64,000 bases of DNA, taken from contig NZ_JAFA01000005.1 in NCBI RefSeq assembly GCF_000519185.1, forward strand, positions 124,001 to 188,000, written 5' to 3'. Source of the stretch: Paraburkholderia nodosa DSM 21604. GTDB lineage: Bacteria > Pseudomonadota > Gammaproteobacteria > Burkholderiales > Burkholderiaceae. The position numbers were made by a program, and so were the translations under genes. Below, one piece after another: positions 31,663 to 40,845 of the stretch. The stretch's first letter is position 1, and every line of letters starts with the position of its first letter. The notes under the pieces were generated by a model that ran no database searches, was not told where the DNA came from, and worked only from the letters and a program-made list of their open reading frames with translations.

Positions 31663-33285
31663 ATGTCAGACACGACCTCTACACGCACGAACGACGTTCT
31701 CGCGCAGCGCCTTTCTGTGCTGGGCGACGGGCCACATCGCGGCGCGCTCACGCGCGGTCTGCGCGGCATCGAGAAGGAGAGCCTGCGCGTGACGCGCGAC
31801 GGCCGCCTCGCCATGACGCCGCACGCGGCAGCGCTCGGTTCGGCGCTCACGCATCCGTCGCTGACCACCGACTATTCGGAAGCGCTGATCGAGATCATCA
31901 CGCCCGCCGAGCCCGACGCGTCGATCACGCTCGCGAAGCTCGACGAGCTGCATCGCTACGTCTATGCGGTACTCGCGCGGGACGGCGAGATGCTCTGGAA
32001 CGAATCGATGCCGGGCCTCCTGCCCGACACCGACGACGGCATTCCCATCGCGCGCTATGGCAGCTCGAACATCGGCCGCCTCAAGTACGTGTACCGCATG
32101 GGCCTCGCGTTGCGCTACGGCCGCACGATGCAGTGCATTGCCGGCATCCACTACAACTATTCGCTGAGCGACGAAGTGTGGCGCGTGTTGCATGCGCATC
32201 ATCAGTCCACGGCCTCGTTCACCGACTATCAGTCGGAGCGCTACCTCGCGCTGATCCGCAATTTCCGCCGCACGAACTGGCTGCTCATGTATCTGTTCGG
32301 CGCTTCGCCCGCGCTCGACGCACGCTTCCTGCGCGGCCGCGAGCACAAGCTCGAAGCGTTCGACGCCGACACGCTCTATCTGCCGTACGCAACGAGCCTG
32401 CGCATGAGCGATCTCGGCTACTCGAACACGACGGGCCAGTCCGCCTTGCGCGCCGACTACGACACGCTGGCAGGCTATCTCGACGCGCTCGCGCAGGCCG
32501 TGAGCCAGCCGTATCCGCCCTACGAGGCGATCGGCACGCATCGCGACGGCGAGTGGGTGCAGATCAACACGAACGTGCTGCAGATCGAGAACGAGTTCTA
32601 CTCAACGATTCGCCCCAAGCGCGTCACGCATCCGGGCGAGCGGCCGCTGCATGCGCTCGCCGCGCGCGGTGTGCAGTACGTCGAGGTGCGCTGCATGGAC
32701 ATCGATCCGTTCGAGCCGACCGGCATCTCGCTCGAAACCGCACGGTTTCTCGACGCCTACCTGCTCGCCTGCGCGCTCGATGAAAGCCCGTTCCTGCCTG
32801 CCGACGCCTACGCCGAATCCAATGAAAACTTTGGCCTGGTGACGAAAGAAGGGCGCCGCCCGGGTCTCGCGCTCAAGCGCGACGGCAAGGACGTGGCGAT
32901 GCACGAGTGGGCCGAAGCGCTGTTCGAAAAGATCGGCCACGCAGCCGCCGTACTCGACGCGGAGCACGGCAGCGACGCGCATACGCGCTCGCTCGCGGCA
33001 CAACGCGCGAAGCTGGCCGACCCGTCGCTCACGCCGTCGGCGCGCGTGCTGCAAACCATGCGCGATAGCAAGCAGTCCTTCCTGCAATTTGCACGCGCAC
33101 AAAGCGAGCACCACGCGGCGCAATTCCTCGCGCGTCCGCTCGATGCCGCAGCTACGGCCGAGTTCGAAACGCTCGCGCGCGAATCGCTCGCCGAGCAGGC
33201 GCAACTCGAGCACGACGAAGTCGGCTCGTTCGACGCGTTCGTCGCCGCCTATCGCGCTTATACGCTCAATCGCTTCAGCGTCTGA
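31663..33285 (+). CDS. gshA: Glutamate-cysteine ligase (GshA type 1)
   Basis: A 540-residue ATP-dependent ligase that makes gamma-glutamylcysteine, the first step of glutathione synthesis. Length and sequence match the proteobacterial type-1 family: RGLRGIEKESLRVT, TDYSEALIEIITP, MQCIAGIHYNYS and EVRCMDIDPFEPTGIS are recognisable. No gshB is in the window. A second, distant GCL-like gene (ybdK) is at 58.8 kb. It appears monocistronic, with about 200 nt on each side. Confidence 0.96.
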   Translation: MSDTTSTRTNDVLAQRLSVLGDGPHRGALTRGLRGIEKESLRVTRDGRLAMTPHAAALGSALTHPSLTTDYSEALIEIITPAEPDASITLAKLDELHRYVYAVLARDGEMLWNESMPGLLPDTDDGIPIARYGSSNIGRLKYVYRMGLALRYGRTMQCIAGIHYNYSLSDEVWRVLHAHHQSTASFTDYQSERYLALIRNFRRTNWLLMYLFGASPALDARFLRGREHKLEAFDADTLYLPYATSLRMSDLGYSNTTGQSALRADYDTLAGYLDALAQAVSQPYPPYEAIGTHRDGEWVQINTNVLQIENEFYSTIRPKRVTHPGERPLHALAARGVQYVEVRCMDIDPFEPTGISLETARFLDAYLLACALDESPFLPADAYAESNENFGLVTKEGRRPGLALKRDGKDVAMHEWAEALFEKIGHAAAVLDAEHGSDAHTRSLAAQRAKLADPSLTPSARVLQTMRDSKQSFLQFARAQSEHHAAQFLARPLDAAATAEFETLARESLAEQAQLEHDEVGSFDAFVAAYRAYTLNRFSV

Positions 33286-33502
33286 GCCGCGTGCCGGTGC
33301 GCCGCTGCGGCGCGCCCCATCCCATCGAGGTTTGTCCCGGGCACCGCATTTGCGCGCAACGTCAGCGTGCAGATGCGGTCCAACCAGGGTAGGCGCCGCG
33401 TTACCGAACCGCGCGGACGAGCGCGCCGGACGAACGAAGCTGAAAACACCAAAAATGCACGGGCCGCGCGCAATACGGCTCACTCTGGGAGGAATCCACG
33501 CG

Positions 33503-33985
33503 ATGAAACGAATTCTTGCGATCCTGCTGTGCGCGACGGCTGCGGCCTGCGCGTCGCGCGGGCAGGTCAATCCCGACGTCATGCAGATCGCAACCGCGCC
33601 GCTCACCTGTTCGAACAAGGCGGAATGCGATCTCTGGTGGCAACGCGCCCAGGACTGGGTGCGCAGTCATTCGAAGTACGAAGTGCAAACCGTGACCGAC
33701 ACGCTGATCCAGACGTCGGGCCCGGGCGGCGGCCGGCGTCTGCTCGCCTATGAAATCACGAAGTCCGCCAACAACGACGGCACGGCCACGATCGGCTTCG
33801 CCGCGCATTGCGACAGTTCGCTCGGCTGCAAGCCCAACCCGTGGTCGGCGGGCGCGGCGTTCAAGCAGTACGTGCGAACCGGCGTCGATGCGCCGATTCC
33901 CGGCGACACGACCACGGGCGCAGGTGGCGACACGGCTGGCGTGAGCGGCGCAGCCGTGGCCGAGCCGGCTTCGAGCGCGCATTGA
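33503..33985 (+). CDS. Putative lipoprotein of unknown function
   Basis: A 160-residue protein with lipobox AAAC (Cys16) after a short hydrophobic signal, so it is predicted to be an envelope lipoprotein. The mature part is polar with Cys pairs (TCSNKAEC, HCDSSLGC) and a Thr/Gly/Ala-rich tail. The ATG at 33503 follows GGGAGG. No named domain is recognised. A small hairpin (33992-34009) follows the stop. It may be co-expressed with the OmpA-type lipoprotein 120 nt downstream. Confidence 0.75.
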   Translation: MKRILAILLCATAAACASRGQVNPDVMQIATAPLTCSNKAECDLWWQRAQDWVRSHSKYEVQTVTDTLIQTSGPGGGRRLLAYEITKSANNDGTATIGFAAHCDSSLGCKPNPWSAGAAFKQYVRTGVDAPIPGDTTTGAGGDTAGVSGAAVAEPASSAH

Positions 33986-34106
33986 TCGCTGATGCCCGAT
34001 TTTGGGCATTGTCTGATTGAGGGAGGGATTGAGGAGCCCGTATCTTGGGCTCGATTCGGCCTGCGTGGTCTGGGCCGTTCATCCTCATCCACAACTCGAA
34101 TCGACA

Positions 34107-34823
34107 ATGAAATTGCGCCTTCTGTCTGCCAGTGCCGCGGCTGCCGTCATCGCCGCCGCCGCTGGCTGTACCACCGCCTCAGGCCCCACCCACAATCTCG
34201 ACATCGTCACGCTCGCTAACGGCTCGCAGGCGTACCGCGTGCAATGTCTCGGCCTGTTCGAAAGCTCCAGAACCTGTATGAAAAAGGTCAGCGAGATCTG
34301 CGGCAGCAAGACGCCGCTGCGCGTCTCATCGGTGGATCGCGCCGTTTCCGGCCTCAAGCCGGAAGACGACCCGCGTGAAATCACGTTCATCTGCCAGTCG
34401 CCACAGGCGCCGGTCCCGTCGCCCGCCCCGGCGCCGATCGGCGAGACGCCGCCCCAGGTTCAGCCGCGCACGATCACGCTGAACGCCGACGCCAACTTCG
34501 CGTTCGACAAGGCCGAGCTGCTGCCCGACGGCAAGCGCACGCTCGACCAGTTCGTCAGGGAAAGCGACGGTGCGAACATCGGTACGGTCGTGATCGACGG
34601 CCACACCGACTCGGTCGGCTCGAAGGCGTATAACGATCGCCTCTCGCTGCGCCGCGCCGAGGCCGTTCGCAGCTATCTCCAGTCGCGTGGCCTCCACGCT
34701 GGCCAGTACGAAGTGCACGGTTACGACTTCTCGAGGCCCATCGCGTCGAATGCCACGCCAGAAGGCCGCGCAAAGAACCGTCGCGTCGAGATCCAGACAA
34801 GCGGCATCACACTGCGCCAGTAA
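34107..34823 (+). CDS. OmpA-family outer-membrane lipoprotein
   Basis: A 238-residue protein with a lipobox (AAAGC, Cys21). It then has a small Cys-containing domain (VQCLGLFESSRTCMKK...ICGSK), a Pro-rich linker (about 102-125) and a C-terminal OmpA peptidoglycan-binding domain (FDKAELLPDG, IDGHTDSVGSKAYNDRLSLRRA, NRRVEI). It likely anchors the outer membrane to peptidoglycan, as Pal-like proteins do, although the extra N-terminal domain separates it from true Pal. Confidence 0.9.
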   Translation: MKLRLLSASAAAAVIAAAAGCTTASGPTHNLDIVTLANGSQAYRVQCLGLFESSRTCMKKVSEICGSKTPLRVSSVDRAVSGLKPEDDPREITFICQSPQAPVPSPAPAPIGETPPQVQPRTITLNADANFAFDKAELLPDGKRTLDQFVRESDGANIGTVVIDGHTDSVGSKAYNDRLSLRRAEAVRSYLQSRGLHAGQYEVHGYDFSRPIASNATPEGRAKNRRVEIQTSGITLRQ

Positions 34824-34883
34824 CGCAGCGCAACGCGCACCCGGTCGCCCGCGGCGTCGCTCGGGCGGCCTTTCTCGGGACCG

Positions 34884-36440
34884 TCAATGACCCATTGCCG
34901 GTCCCGCGCCTTTTTTCGGCTTCGTCACCCATACCAGCAGGGCCAGCACGACAAACATCACGCAGGAAATGCGGAAGAAGTCGTTGGTGGCCATCATGTA
35001 GCCTTGCGTCGTCACGACGTCGTTGAGCTTGGCCGTCAGGCTTTGACCCGCGAAACCGAGGTTCGCGAGCGCGTCCTTGTAGGCGACGGTGTTCGGCGAG
35101 TACTGGGTCACCGATTCCGAGAGCACGGCATGGTGATAGATCGCGGCGTCTTCCCAGAACGTCGTGCTCACCGCCGTGCCGATCGCACCCGAAAGCGTAC
35201 GCAGAAAGTTCGAGAGGCCCGCGGCGCTCGCGAGCCGCTCGTCGGGAATGCTCGAGAGCGTAATGGTCGTCATCGGCACGAAGAAGCAGGCCACGCCGAT
35301 ACCCTGCACGAGACGCGGCAGGATCACGTGGTCGAACGGCACGTCGAGTGTGAACGTCGAGTTCCAGAGCGAGACGATCGCGAACACGACAAAGGCGAAG
35401 CTCGCGACCATGCGCAGATCGAGCCGGTGCATGTTGCGCCCGATGAGCGGCGAGAGCACGAGCGCGAGCAGGCCCACCGGCGCGGTGGCCAGACCCGCGA
35501 GGCCCGCCGTGTAGCCCATGACGGTCTGCAGCCAGAGCGGGAAGATCACCACCGAGCCAAAGAAGGCCATGAAGCCGAACGAGATGATCATCGCGCCGAG
35601 CGCGAAATTGCGGTCGCGAAAGAGCGAGAGGTCGACCACGGGTTCTTTTTCCGTCGCCTCCCACGCGAGCATGAACGCGAGCGCGACCACCGCGATGATG
35701 GCGAGCGTGACGATGAACGTCGAGTTGAACCAGTCGCGGTCCTTGCCGAGGTCGAGCGTCATCTGCAGGCACGACACGCCGATCACGAGGAGCGCGAGGC
35801 CCACGGCGTCGATGCGCTGCTTCGTCGTCTTCGTCTCGCGGCCGCGCAGCAACAGGTACGCGCAGATGCCCGAAAAGACGCCGATCGGCACGTTGATATA
35901 GAAGATCCACGGCCACGTGTAGTTGTCGGTGATCCAGCCGCCCATCACCGGTCCGAAGATGGGCGCGACGATCACGGTCATCGCCCAGAGCCCGAGCGCG
36001 AGGCCGCGTTTCGCAGGCGGGTAGGAGCGCATGAGGATGGTCTGCGAAAGCGGGACCATCGGCCCGGAAACGAGCCCTTGCACGAGACGGAACGCAATGA
36101 GCGTTTCGAAGTTGGTGGCGAAGCCGCAAGCGGCCGAGGCCAGCGTGAACAGCAGCACGGAGAGCGTGAAGAGGCGCACTTCGCCTACGCGGCGCGCGAG
36201 CCATCCGGTGAGCGGCACGGCGATCGCCGAGGCGACCGAATACGAGGAGATGACCCACGTGCCTTCGCTGTTGGCGACACCCAGGTTTCCCGAGATGGTC
36301 GGCACCGCCACGTTGGCGATCGAGGTGTCCAGCACCTCCATGAAGGTCCCGAGCGCGAGCCCGACTGTGAGGAGCGCGAGCGTGCCGCCGGAAAACGGTG
36401 CGGGTTCGGCCTGCGCGGGCACCGCGGGAGAAGCTGCCAT
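34884..36440 (-). CDS. EmrB/QacA-type MFS multidrug transporter (DHA2, 14 TM)
   Basis: A 518-residue inner-membrane drug/proton antiporter with about 14 hydrophobic segments. The DHA2 family motif is present as LDTSIANVAVPTI in TM1, with RLVQGLVSGPMVPLSQ, PIFGPVMGGWITDNYTWPWIF and the MMATNDFF C-terminal region typical of EmrB. The ATG at 36440 has AAGGA upstream; a start at 36494 is less likely. It lies downstream of marR on the same strand. No EmrA-type adaptor gene is next to it. Confidence 0.93.
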   Translation of the reverse strand: MAASPAVPAQAEPAPFSGGTLALLTVGLALGTFMEVLDTSIANVAVPTISGNLGVANSEGTWVISSYSVASAIAVPLTGWLARRVGEVRLFTLSVLLFTLASAACGFATNFETLIAFRLVQGLVSGPMVPLSQTILMRSYPPAKRGLALGLWAMTVIVAPIFGPVMGGWITDNYTWPWIFYINVPIGVFSGICAYLLLRGRETKTTKQRIDAVGLALLVIGVSCLQMTLDLGKDRDWFNSTFIVTLAIIAVVALAFMLAWEATEKEPVVDLSLFRDRNFALGAMIISFGFMAFFGSVVIFPLWLQTVMGYTAGLAGLATAPVGLLALVLSPLIGRNMHRLDLRMVASFAFVVFAIVSLWNSTFTLDVPFDHVILPRLVQGIGVACFFVPMTTITLSSIPDERLASAAGLSNFLRTLSGAIGTAVSTTFWEDAAIYHHAVLSESVTQYSPNTVAYKDALANLGFAGQSLTAKLNDVVTTQGYMMATNDFFRISCVMFVVLALLVWVTKPKKGAGPAMGH

Positions 36441-36590
36441 GTTCCGTGTCCTTGTTGGGTCGGCCGTTGCCGCTGCCCCCGGGGAGCCGCGCACGGCAGC
36501 CTGCTATTTCGTGTCTGTGCATTTTCTGCCCAGACAGTGATTGGATCAAACTACGCCATGTGTTGCGCTGCCGCGCAGCGTGCGGCGTTG

Positions 36591-37115
36591 CTAGTCGCCG
36601 TCTTCCTGCGCCGGCGCTTGTGCGTCCTTGCCGGTGCCGTCCATCGATCCGCAGAGCGGTGTGGTCGAGCCGTCATTGGCGATGAAGCGCTGCAGCAAAT
36701 GAACCAGCGTCGCGACTTCTTCGGGCGCGAAGCCGCGCAGCTGCTCGGACATCTCCGCGGCGATCAGGTCGGGCAATTGCTGCGCCGCCGTGCGCCCCTG
36801 CTCCGTCAGTGCGAGTTCCACGACCCGGCGGTCCGCCTGGCTGCGCTGCCGCTCGAGAAAGCCCTTTTTCTCCAGCCGGTCGAGCATGCGCGTCATGGAG
36901 CCGGTGTCGTACGAGAGCGCGCGCGACATCTCATTCGGCGTGCTGGCGCGCTCGAACCACAATAAAAGGATCACACCAATCTGCGAGGATGTCAGTCCAA
37001 GCGGCGCAACCGCACGGTCGATACGCCCGGCCAGCACGTTGCGCGCGGTCGAAAGGAAATAGCCGAGACTTGGCTCGACGCCCAGACTGGCCGGGACGAA
37101 AGGACCATCGCTCAT
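36591..37115 (-). CDS. MarR-family transcriptional regulator
   Basis: A 174-residue winged-helix dimeric repressor. LTSSQIGVILLLWFERASTPNEMSR and the wing region MLDRLEKKGFLERQRSQADRRVVELALTEQG are typical. It is probably the local repressor of the efflux genes: it sits 150 nt upstream of the MFS transporter gene on the same strand, and a dyad (37155-37166) lies about 40 nt upstream of its start. The ligand is unknown. The C-terminal tail is Gly/Asp-rich and probably disordered. Confidence 0.92.
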   Translation of the reverse strand: MSDGPFVPASLGVEPSLGYFLSTARNVLAGRIDRAVAPLGLTSSQIGVILLLWFERASTPNEMSRALSYDTGSMTRMLDRLEKKGFLERQRSQADRRVVELALTEQGRTAAQQLPDLIAAEMSEQLRGFAPEEVATLVHLLQRFIANDGSTTPLCGSMDGTGKDAQAPAQEDGD

Positions 37116-37154
37116 GGCAGTTCGCTTTGCAGCATCTCAAAAGACGAGCGGATT

Positions 37155-37166
37155 ATAACGGGTTAT
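37155..37166. promoter_or_regulatory. Candidate MarR operator
   Basis: ATAAC-GG-GTTAT, a 5-bp dyad about 40 nt upstream of the marR start in an AT-richer stretch. The spacing and length fit a MarR-type site, but it is short. Confidence 0.35.
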
Positions 37167-37295
37167 TTCGCTGCTCAGGCAGATAAGTCAATCGCCGGGT
37201 TGCCAAGGCTTCGGCTGCGGCGATCGGCGCGTAAAAACAACAGTTGGTTTGATGCGCTGCAAAGTATGTTGTGATTTGATTGCATAGTCAATATT

Positions 37296-37682
37296 ATGAC
37301 AGGCAACCAGTTTCATTCTCCTAAGTCCACCCGTTTCCGCATCATGCTTTTCCTGATCAACGCGCTTGGCGGCCTTGGCCGCTCCGTCACCGACACCGCC
37401 CGCCTCGCTTTCGCGAAGACCGGTGAGTCGTCGCGCTGGCGCAAGCTCGCGTTGTATGCGGCCATGTTCGCGCTGCCGGGTGGATCGATCGCGGTGGTGG
37501 CCGTGGTGTGGGCGCAGCGTCGGCGCGCGCAGCCCGAACCCGCCGCGGCAAGCGCTGTCGTGCCGGCCACGCCCGCGACCGCAACGGCAGCAGCGGCAGT
37601 AACACCAGCAGCGGATGCGCCCGTGTGCGGTGGCGGCCAGCCCGCCTGCCGCGCACCGAAGCGCCGCCGTAACGACGCGTAA
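37296..37682 (+). CDS. Hypothetical single-pass membrane protein with Ala/Pro tail
   Basis: 128 residues from an ATG at 37296, or 112 from an ATG at 37344; neither has a clear ribosome binding site. One hydrophobic segment (KLALYAAMFALPGGSIAVVAVVWA) is followed by a long Ala/Thr/Pro-rich stretch and a basic tail (CRAPKRRRNDA). No domain is recognised. It lies between marR and the outer-membrane channel gene; a role in efflux would be speculation. Confidence 0.55.
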   Translation: MTGNQFHSPKSTRFRIMLFLINALGGLGRSVTDTARLAFAKTGESSRWRKLALYAAMFALPGGSIAVVAVVWAQRRRAQPEPAAASAVVPATPATATAAAAVTPAADAPVCGGGQPACRAPKRRRNDA

Positions 37683-37841
37683 CCTGCGCGCCTCACGCCG
37701 TAACACCCGCCAACCCTTCCAACGCGTAAGCTTTCGGATTCCGTGTAATGACTAGCGCGTGCGCTACCATTGCCGCAACGCGACAACCCCGTGCGCGCCC
37801 GGCCGCCTGAGCGCGCCGGTTGCATCGACAGGAATCCTTGC

Positions 37842-39446
37842 ATGCCTTGCCGTTTCGTCCGCTCCGGCGCGACCGCTGGATCCGCCGGGTCCGTGGCGCG
37901 CCGCGCGCCCAAGCCGCTTTCCATCCTGACGCTGTGCGCGGCTGCCGCGCTTACCTTCCAGTTGAGTGGCTGCGCCGTCGGCCCCGACTATCATCGGCCC
38001 AGCGCCGCCGTGCCCGCTTCGTTCAAGGAAGCGCCCGAGGGCTGGAAGGTCGCGCAACCCGCCGATACCGCCGACCGCGGCGCGTGGTGGCTGATCTACG
38101 ACGACGCGCAGCTCAATGCGCTAATGGACCAGCTCAACACCAGCAACCAGACGGTCGCGCAAAATGCCGCCGCCTACCGCCAGGCGCGGGCGCTCGTGGG
38201 CGAGGCGCGGGCGGCGTACTTCCCTGTGATCAGCGGTTCGTTCGCGGGCACGCGCTCGTACACGCCCACGCGCGTGTCCAACTCGAGCGGCGGATTGTCG
38301 AGCGGCAGCATCAACAACAACGTCAACCTGGGGCTCGACGCCACCTGGGAACCCGATCTCTGGGGCAAGGTGAGCCGCACGGTCAGCTCGCAGGAGGCGA
38401 GCCAGCAGGGCGCCGCCGCCGATCTCGCGAACGCGCGACTGTCGGCCCAGGCCACGCTCGCGCAGACTTACTTCACGTTGCGCTCGCTCGACGCGCAGCA
38501 GAAGCTGCTCGACGACACGGTCCTCGCGTACCAGAAGTCGCTGCAGCTCACGCAGAATCAGTACGCCCAGGGCGTGGCGGGCCGCGCCGACGTGATCCAG
38601 GCGCAAACCCAGCTGCAATCCGCCCAGGCCTCCGCGATCGACAACGGCGTGGCGCGCGCCCAGGACGAGCACGCGATCGCCGTGCTGGTCGGCCAGCCCG
38701 CCTCCACGTTCTCGATCCCGCCGTCGCCGCTCGCCGCCACGCCGCCCACGGTGCCGCTCGCCATGCCTTCGGCGCTGCTCGAGCGCCGGCCCGACATCGC
38801 CTCGGCCGAGCGCAAGGCGGCGTCCGCCAACGAGCAGATCGGCGTCGCCATCGCGGCGTACTTCCCCACGCTCACGCTGTCCGCGAGCGGCGGCTTCGAA
38901 AGCTCGGTGATGTCGCAGTTGTTGCAGATGCCCTCGCGCTTCTGGACGCTCGGGCCCTCGCTTGCCGGCACGATCTTCGACGCCGGGCTGCGCAAGGCCC
39001 AGACTGAGGCCGCGCGCGCCGCCTACGACCAGCAGGTGGCCACGTACCGGCAAACGGTGCTGGCCGCGTTCCAGGATGTGGAGGACAACCTCGCTTCGCA
39101 GCGCATCCTCGGGCAAGAGGTCGTCGTGCAGCAGCAGGCGGTGGAGTCGGCACAGCATGCGCTCGCGATCGTGACGAACGAGTACAAAGCGGGCACGACC
39201 GATTTCCAGAACGTGCTTTCCGCGCAGGCCACGGCCTTCACCGCGCAGCAGAAGCTCGTGAGCATCGGCGGCCAGCGCATGGTGTCGTCGGTGGGGCTCG
39301 TGAAGGCGCTGGGCGGCGGCTGGGATGCCTCGCAGATGGATCACGAGACGGGCAGCGTGGCCGCGCCGGCAGTGGCTTCGGTGGCTTCGGCGCCTTCGTC
39401 CCCAGCGGCGGCGACTACGGCTACGACGGCCGCGCAGCCGCAGTAA
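37842..39446 (+). CDS. RND/MFS efflux outer-membrane channel lipoprotein (NodT/OprM family)
   Basis: A 534-residue TolC-fold channel. The lipobox LSGC is followed by AVGPDYHRP, the standard start of NodT-type outer-membrane factors. Two internally similar OEP repeats follow (about 80-270 and 290-480), with the usual LLERRPDIASAERKAASANEQIGVA. An Ala/Thr-rich tail ends the protein. The ATG at 37842 follows AGGA. It is likely the outer-membrane part of the marR-emrB efflux system on the opposite strand; that pairing is inferred from proximity. Confidence 0.92.
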   Translation: MPCRFVRSGATAGSAGSVARRAPKPLSILTLCAAAALTFQLSGCAVGPDYHRPSAAVPASFKEAPEGWKVAQPADTADRGAWWLIYDDAQLNALMDQLNTSNQTVAQNAAAYRQARALVGEARAAYFPVISGSFAGTRSYTPTRVSNSSGGLSSGSINNNVNLGLDATWEPDLWGKVSRTVSSQEASQQGAAADLANARLSAQATLAQTYFTLRSLDAQQKLLDDTVLAYQKSLQLTQNQYAQGVAGRADVIQAQTQLQSAQASAIDNGVARAQDEHAIAVLVGQPASTFSIPPSPLAATPPTVPLAMPSALLERRPDIASAERKAASANEQIGVAIAAYFPTLTLSASGGFESSVMSQLLQMPSRFWTLGPSLAGTIFDAGLRKAQTEAARAAYDQQVATYRQTVLAAFQDVEDNLASQRILGQEVVVQQQAVESAQHALAIVTNEYKAGTTDFQNVLSAQATAFTAQQKLVSIGGQRMVSSVGLVKALGGGWDASQMDHETGSVAAPAVASVASAPSSPAAATTATTAAQPQ

Positions 39447-39491
39447 TGCGTACGCGCCCGCGCAGGCGGGCGCACGCTCAGACCACGAACC

Positions 39492-40271
39492 TCAGCGCAT
39501 GAAGGTCAACGCGACGGTTCCCGGCCCGACCGGCCGGCCCAGCAGATTCAGCAGGCCCGCCAGGTTGTCGCGCTGATCCGGCGCCGCGCTCGCGGTGCCC
39601 TGAAACGATGCCGACGCACGCGAGAACGCACCGCGCCCCTCGAGCATCAACGGTCCTTTTTGCGTCGAGAGATCGAGCGTCGACGTCGCCCCTTGCGCCT
39701 GCAACACCACCTGATACGTGCCGAGCGGCTTCACGAGCGAAACGCGCGAGCTCATGTTGGCGAGCGAGACGGTCAGTCGTCCGAACGCATCCGTGCCGAA
39801 CACGCGCCACGGGCTCCACGCGAGCCGCACCTTGCCGTCCAGATCGAGCGTGTTGAAAGGCGCGCCGAGACCCGCGAGCAGCGACGCCGGCACGGCGATC
39901 GTGCCCGCGCTCACGTTCGCGCCGCGCATCGACGCATCCACCGTGACCGCGTCGGGCATCGCCTCGGTCTGCAGCATTTCCATGCGCACGCGCGCGACGA
40001 AAAGCGGCCAGAACGCCGTACGCCAGACGATGCGCCCCGGCAGCAGCGTCGCGCCGCGCGCGTCCTGGCCCGCGGCCAGCATCAGCGTGGCGGAGCCGTG
40101 CCAGAGCGAACCTTCCGGGTCGATCAGATTCACGTGCCCCTGGGTCGCGCGCGCGAACTGCGGCGCGATCCAGGCCGCGGGCAGGCGGGCGAGCAGCACG
40201 ACGGCGCTCGACAGCAGGCCCACGATCAGCCAGGGCAACGCGGCGCGCAGACGCCGCATCCAGTAACTCAT
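39492..40271 (-). CDS. gspN: Type II secretion protein GspN
   Basis: A 259-residue inner-membrane protein with one N-terminal TM (LPWLIVGLLSSAVVLLARLP) and a beta-rich periplasmic domain of the GspN family (PEGSLWHGSATLML, ARVRMEML). It is the last gene of the leftward gspG-N series, 55 nt after gspM. GspN is optional in T2SS and its role is poorly defined. Confidence 0.9.
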   Translation of the reverse strand: MSYWMRRLRAALPWLIVGLLSSAVVLLARLPAAWIAPQFARATQGHVNLIDPEGSLWHGSATLMLAAGQDARGATLLPGRIVWRTAFWPLFVARVRMEMLQTEAMPDAVTVDASMRGANVSAGTIAVPASLLAGLGAPFNTLDLDGKVRLAWSPWRVFGTDAFGRLTVSLANMSSRVSLVKPLGTYQVVLQAQGATSTLDLSTQKGPLMLEGRGAFSRASASFQGTASAAPDQRDNLAGLLNLLGRPVGPGTVALTFMR

Positions 40272-40326
40272 TGCTTATTTCTCCGGCGATTCTCTTTGCG
40301 CGCTTTTCGATGCGCGCTTTTTCTTT

Positions 40327-40845
40327 TTAACGCGTATTCGCCGGTTGCAGCGAGGCCGTCAAGTCGACCTGGCCATCGGCCTTCAGCGCGGTGATGTGCG
40401 CCTCGACCACCTGCACCTTGAACTGCTTGCGCACGTCGTCGAGCCACGCGGCCCACGCCGGAAACGACGCGTTCTTCATCTGCACCTGCACCGTCGCGCC
40501 GATCAGTTGAATCTGCGCGCCCGTGAGCGCGTGATCGGCGAGCGAGGCGGTGAGCGCGTCCTTGAGCGCCTGGCCGCCCGGCGCCACGCTCGCCGCCGCG
40601 CCAGCCAGCGAGCGCGCCTCGTCGGCCTCGGCCGTCATCTGCGCGAGTCCGCGCTGCATGCCGGGCAAGCTCTCACGCAGGCGCGCGCGGCCGTCGGCGG
40701 CGGGCTGCCACAGCACCGACCAGCCGATCGCGAGCGCAAGCACCGCGCCACCCCACGTGAGCAGCGCCTTTTCGCGCGTCGAACGCGCCTCCCAGAAGTC
40801 CGTCCAGGCCTCGGCCCACGCGCCGCTCACAGCCGTTGTCTTCAC
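40327..40845 (-). CDS. gspM: Type II secretion protein GspM
   Basis: A 172-residue bitopic inner-membrane protein of the assembly platform. A short cytosolic N-terminus is followed by TM (LLTWGGAVLALAIGWSVLW) and a periplasmic ferredoxin-like domain. A GTG start at 40845 overlaps the gspL stop (GTGA) with AGGAG 7 nt upstream, preferred over an ATG at 40866 inside gspL. It partners GspL in recruiting GspE. Confidence 0.9.
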   Translation of the reverse strand: MKTTAVSGAWAEAWTDFWEARSTREKALLTWGGAVLALAIGWSVLWQPAADGRARLRESLPGMQRGLAQMTAEADEARSLAGAAASVAPGGQALKDALTASLADHALTGAQIQLIGATVQVQMKNASFPAWAAWLDDVRKQFKVQVVEAHITALKADGQVDLTASLQPANTR

